The notes beneath the pieces were generated by a model that saw only the letters and a list, made by a program, of their open reading frames with translations, did no database searches and was not told the origin of the DNA. A DNA stretch of 64,000 nt from contig JBGUZU010000040.1 in the NCBI GenBank assembly GCA_045223915.1, positions 62,001 through 126,000 of the forward strand, read 5' to 3'. The stretch comes from Ruminimicrobiellum sp045223915 (GTDB taxonomy: Bacteria > Elusimicrobiota > Endomicrobiia > Endomicrobiales > Endomicrobiaceae). The translations under genes were made by a program, and so were the position numbers. Below are positions 61,601 through 64,000 of this stretch, in pieces; within the stretch, counting starts at the first letter, position 1, and each line of letters begins with the position of its first letter.

Positions 61601-61903
61601 TGCGGTTTGTCCGCCGAAACTCGATATTATTCCTACAGGTTTTTCTTTTTCTATAACTTTTGTAACCCAAAACGGTGTTACAGGATACAGATAAACTTTT
61701 TTATCGATATCTTTGTTTGTTTGAACGGAAGCTATGTTTGGATTTACTACTATAACTTCAAGATTTTCTTCCTGCAAAGCTTTTACGGCTTGTGAACCGG
61801 AATAATCAAATTCTCCGGCTTGACCTATAGATAATGCTCCGGAACCGAGCAGAATTACTTTTTGTTTTTTATTTCCTTTGGATTTTAAAAAATTTAGTAT
61901 CAT
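58619..61903 (-). CDS. carB: Carbamoyl-phosphate synthase large chain
   Basis: 1094 residues with the two homologous halves: first ATP-grasp (about 1-400, LGSGALSIGQAGEFDYSGSQA, SFGGQTALNCV, ALGGLGSGLAEN), oligomerisation domain, second ATP-grasp (560-935, LGSGSYRIGSSCEFDW, MGGQNPNNLIP, RPSFVLSGTLMNVAG), then the MGS allosteric domain (ILVSSGRERDK). Start ATG 61903 touches a triloop palindrome, whose GGA loop gives the GGAG ribosome site. carA follows upstream with an identical leader. Confidence 0.97.
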   Translation of the reverse strand: MILNFLKSKGNKKQKVILLGSGALSIGQAGEFDYSGSQAVKALQEENLEVIVVNPNIASVQTNKDIDKKVYLYPVTPFWVTKVIEKEKPVGIISSFGGQTALNCVIDLYKSGVLQKYGVEVLGTSVNSLEMSENRDLFAAKMKEINVPIPASKAVSTVKEALKVAEEIGYPVITRSAFALGGLGSGLAENKEKLEQLASAALMSVPQILIEKSLYGWKEIEYEVMRDRQGNCITICNMENFDPMGIHTGDSIVVAPCQTIDNIENNMLRDTAIKIVHNIGVIGECNVQFALSPYTKEFYVIEINARLSRSSALASKATGYPIAYIAAKVVSGFNLLELKNPVTQTTSAFYEPSLDYVTLKVPRWDLTKFTGVSKLLGTQMKSVGEVMAIGRNFCEITQKAIRMVNENDEGITTGIFKNATKKELEYEIANPTNLRLFAIYEAFKRGYSIDKISDLSKISKWFLAHVKHLADTENELVELIRKSKTKTVYDTFNNLGKEYIRNLKKLGFSDYQLVKFFLTVKEPDKKHTQKEIKKFSLEIRKLRKKLNIVPVVKQIDTTSAEYPTSSNYLYLSYDGTHNDIELTKKNSGIITLGSGSYRIGSSCEFDWCSVMTSKYFKTKRADSIIINCNPETVSTDFSTSNRLYFEELSFERVLDIVDIEKPKGVIACMGGQNPNNLIPSLNDAKVKILGHSAKTVDMAEDRNKFSALLDKMGIDQPEWISATSRKEIDEFINRVGYPVLIRPSFVLSGTLMNVAGDEKSLDYFLSLTKDISDDYPVVISKFILDAKEVECDGVAKNGEVIISLVSEHVENAGIHSGDATLVFPPEKLYVKTVNTIKDIVRKIAKGLNLNGPFNIQFIAKDNDVKVIECNSRASRSFPFISKVSGKNLAEISCKVMNNEKISKIMIDESEIPFVGMKASMFSYQRLDGADPVTGVEMGSTGEVGCLGKDFNQAMILSLEATQIKKPVKGILVSSGRERDKIKFMEVVENLYKLNVPVYATTGTANYLKARGYNVHMVNWTENPKAIDIIKDGKVDFVINIHKTFDISERKENATIRKAAIKCGCSLLTNMEKVIAYLKSLDEYDKLQDIECISL

Positions 61904-62052
61904 AAAAATTTTCTCCGAAAATTTTTGATGTATGGATGTATGGAAGTATGGATGTATGGAAACTACAAATGACTATTTTTTTTCGTTATTGTCTTTTTCT
62001 ATCCTTCTATACTTCTATTCCTCTATACCTCAAAATTGCCTTTGGCAATTTT
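61904..62052. repeat. Octamer inverted-arm element, site 8, between carA and carB
   Basis: Palindrome 61904-61926 (10-bp arms, loop TCC on plus) flush with carB ATG. Left arm 61927-61960, four units (GATGTATG, GATGTATG, GAAGTATG, GATGTATG). Right arm 62000-62031, four inverted units, then palindrome AAAATTGCC-TTT-GGCAATTTT at 62032-62052, which overlaps the carA stop. 61898-61960 is identical to 63173-63235. Confidence 0.92.
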
Positions 62053-63178
62053 ATAACTTGTTTATAAATTCCGTAAGTATCCAAGCGGTATCGTTAGGTC
62101 CGCTTGACGCTTCGGGATGAAATTGTACAGACATAAAAGGTTTTGTTTTATGCTTTATACCTTCAACACCTTTATCGTTTGCATTTTCAAACCATAAAGA
62201 CCAATCTTTCGCAATTGTTGACGGATCCACGGTATAACTGTGATTTTGGCTCGTCATAAATGCTTTTTGTTCCGGTATGATAAATACCGGTTGATTATGA
62301 CTTCTGTGTCCGTAAGGCATTTTCTTTATTTTTGCACCGCTTGCAAGAGATATTATTTGGTGTCCCAAACAAATACCTAAAACAGGTTTGTTACCATTTA
62401 ATAACTCTTTTACTCTTTCTACCAAATCGCCGGTATTTCTCGGGTCTCCCGGTCCGTTACTTATAAGCCAACCGTCTGCTTCAACAGTAGAAAAATCAGT
62501 ATCCCAAGGTACCAACTCAATTTGACAACCTCTGTCTACAAGCATTCTTAATATATTCCATTTTACACCGCAGTCTACAACGGCAACTTTTTTCCTGCCT
62601 GTTCCGAACACTTTTCTTTCTTTTGCAGATACCGTCGGCATAAGATTAAATTTTGAAGGATCTATATATTCATCTTTTTTAAAATTTTCTATGAAAGGAA
62701 ATTTTCTTATTGTATTTTCTTTTTTACATCCTTCCGGAACTATCCACCCGAAAAGGTTTCTTGTGTTTCTTATTGTTTGAACCAAATACCTTGTATCTAT
62801 ACCGGCAATTCCCGGAACTTTTTGTTCTATCATCCATTGTTCAAGAGGTATCATACTTCCGTAATGATAACTTTCGTCGAATATTTCGGAAACAATAATA
62901 CCTTGAGTTTTTATGGATGAACTTTCATGACCGAGTGCCGTTAAAAAATCGTCGTTTGTTAATTTAGGAACTCCGTAATTTCCTATAAGACAAAAACTAA
63001 AAACAAGAATTTGACCTATATAAGACGGATCCGACATTGATTCGCTGTAGCCGAGCATTCCGGTATTAAAAACCATTTCCCCGCTTACAGCGGCATCATA
63101 ACCGATAAGTTTACCTTCAAACTTCATCCCGTTTGAAAGTTCCAGTACCGCCTTTTTCCTTTTTAAATTGTTTATCAT
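62051..63178 (-). CDS. carA: Carbamoyl-phosphate synthase small chain
   Basis: 375 residues, glutaminase subunit. N-terminal domain: LELSNGMKFEGKLIGYDAAVSGEMVFNTGMLGYSESMSDPSYIGQI; amidotransferase with GPGDPRNTGD, nucleophile Cys in GICLGHQIISLA near 256 and the SVQFHPEASSGPND His/Glu pair. Feeds ammonia to CarB for pyrimidine and arginine synthesis. Its ATG abuts a palindrome just as carB's does. Confidence 0.97.
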   Translation of the reverse strand: MINNLKRKKAVLELSNGMKFEGKLIGYDAAVSGEMVFNTGMLGYSESMSDPSYIGQILVFSFCLIGNYGVPKLTNDDFLTALGHESSSIKTQGIIVSEIFDESYHYGSMIPLEQWMIEQKVPGIAGIDTRYLVQTIRNTRNLFGWIVPEGCKKENTIRKFPFIENFKKDEYIDPSKFNLMPTVSAKERKVFGTGRKKVAVVDCGVKWNILRMLVDRGCQIELVPWDTDFSTVEADGWLISNGPGDPRNTGDLVERVKELLNGNKPVLGICLGHQIISLASGAKIKKMPYGHRSHNQPVFIIPEQKAFMTSQNHSYTVDPSTIAKDWSLWFENANDKGVEGIKHKTKPFMSVQFHPEASSGPNDTAWILTEFINKL

Positions 63179-63453
63179 AAAAATTTTCTCCGAAAATTTT
63201 TGATGTATGGATGTATGGAAGTATGGATGTATGGACTCAAATCGCTTTGCGATTCTTTGTTTATAGTTTGTCGTTTGTGATTTGTTGCTTATTGTAAAAT
63301 TTCACCAAGTTAATTTTTAATGATTACCAGAAATTTTGCTTTGCAAAATTTAACATTAAACTATAAACTACCAACCATAAACTATAAACTGCCTTTTCTG
63401 TACCTCTATTCCTCTATCCTTCCATACCTCAAATTTTTGCCCTGCAAAAATTT
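63179..63453. repeat. Octamer inverted-arm element, site 9, with nested heptamer element
   Basis: Palindrome 63179-63201 flush with the carA ATG; left arm 63202-63235 (same four units as site 8). Right arm 63399-63430, four inverted units; palindrome with loop CCT at 63431-63453. Inside is another inverted pair of five 7-bp units each: 63258-63292 (NGTTTRT) and 63356-63390 (ATAAACT), with palindromes 63240-63254 (AATCGC-TTT-GCGATT) and 63331-63351 (loop TTT). Confidence 0.9.
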
Positions 63454-63461
63454 TTATTTTA

Positions 63462-64000
63462 CTATTCTTCTTTAAACTTCTCGAACAACTGAATTATTGT
63501 TTTTGCTATATCGTTTATTGTTCTGCCCGAATCCATAGCTTTTTTTCTTAAATTGTTATAAGCCGATTCTTCGTCCATATTAAATTTTTTCATTAATATG
63601 CCTCTTGCTCTATCAACATTTTTTCTTTCTTCTATTTGATATTGAAGATTTACAACTTTTTGTTCCATATCACGAAATTTATGCGATAATCTTACGGCAA
63701 GTTCGGCAGTATGAATTAATACTTGTTTATTTACAGGTTTTGTTATACAAAATATATCCAATGAGCCTTTCTTCAATTCGTCTATATTATCACTTTGAAA
63801 AGGATTTGCAAGAATTATTGTCGGACATATTTTTAATTCTTCTATTTTTACGGCAAGATCGTAACCGGTCATATCTTCTAAAGCATAATCGGTTATAATA
63901 ATATCGGGTAAAACCTGATTAACTTTTCTTAAAACTTCATTTCCTGATTTTTCTATATGTGTAATTACAAAATTGTTTGCGGATAGTGATAGAAGTGCCT
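63462..64000 (-). CDS. Response regulator with ANTAR RNA-binding domain, 5' end beyond the window
   Basis: The frame continues beyond the window edge; about 179 residues are visible. A receiver domain (visible part VLPDIIITDYALEDMTGYDLA, phospho-Asp in ITDY; TKP motif in ITKPVNKQ) is followed by a coiled coil (MEQKVVNLQYQIEERKNVD) and ANTAR helix bundle RARGILMKKFNMDEESAYNNLRKKAMDSGRTINDIAKTII. Such proteins bind paired RNA hairpins to prevent termination, mostly in nitrogen genes. It precedes carA by 283 bp, which suits control of nitrogen assimilation. Confidence 0.92.
   Translation of the reverse strand, partial: ALLSLSANNFVITHIEKSGNEVLRKVNQVLPDIIITDYALEDMTGYDLAVKIEELKICPTIILANPFQSDNIDELKKGSLDIFCITKPVNKQVLIHTAELAVRLSHKFRDMEQKVVNLQYQIEERKNVDRARGILMKKFNMDEESAYNNLRKKAMDSGRTINDIAKTIIQLFEKFKEE

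Overview
This is an AT-rich (about one third G+C by eye, not computed), densely coding bacterial chromosome segment of core metabolism. It has no rRNA, phage, transposase or CRISPR. The cell is Gram-negative: there is a TolC-type outer-membrane channel, KdsD, RseP, LspA and several exported proteins. Isoprenoids are made by the MEP route (dxr, ispD, ispF, ispG). Spermidine is probably made by the carboxyspermidine route. The type IV pilin style, the Bacteroidales/anaerobe-type IMP dehydrogenase, and a phenylacetate-CoA ligase paired with an ACT protein suggest a gut or insect-associated anaerobe. My best guess is Elusimicrobiota (Endomicrobium-like), but this is inference and no marker gene in the window settles it.

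Layout. 1-6080: guaB (cut by the edge), then a very AT-rich surface-glycan cassette (GT2, GT8, ATP-grasp) and an M49-like metallopeptidase. 6144-8841 (minus): an ArsB/NhaD-type permease, YqeY and a pilin. 9025-15083 (plus): one long run with polyamine synthesis (nspC, carboxyspermidine dehydrogenase, basic amino acid decarboxylase), a DksA-like protein, panD, a sigma-70 factor and apt, then tRNA-Arg. 15414-20492: an LTxxQ periplasmic protein, YgiQ, a DUF486 protein, tRNA-Ser, a TPR protein and two small membrane proteins. 20683-25921: rseP-ispG-greA facing nadK-recN. 26018-33511: paaK-ACT facing dxr-DUF4015-ECF sigma-anti-sigma, TauE and a DUF374 acyltransferase. 33620-38325: a TolC/HlyD/two-permease exporter with no ATPase gene. 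38370-43112 (minus): his genes with trpF and kdsD. 43394-48408 (minus): aroE-yacL-ispD-ispF-cysS-rlmB, close to the Firmicutes yacL-ispD-ispF-cysS-rlmB order. 48570-50096: guaA. 50187-56423 (minus): yggS-proC-yggU-mtnA-ileS-lspA. 56518-58614: recG. 58619-64000 (minus): carB, carA and an ANTAR regulator cut by the edge.

The most unusual content is not a gene. At least nine intergenic sites carry one family of elements. Each complete copy has two inverted arms of 3-6 degenerate 8-bp units (consensus GANGTATR, or GANGATTR at three sites), always pointing inward around a variable core. The outer ends are usually capped by short perfect palindromes with a 3-nt loop. The copies lie flush against gene ends: they supply stop codons or C-terminal codons (hlyD, ispD), overlap guaA and carA stops, and abut the start codons of carA, carB and an ABC permease, where the Shine-Dalgarno sits in the hairpin loop. 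Related arrays with 7-bp units lie inside one element and at the end of the DUF374 gene. I do not recognise this family from any described class.
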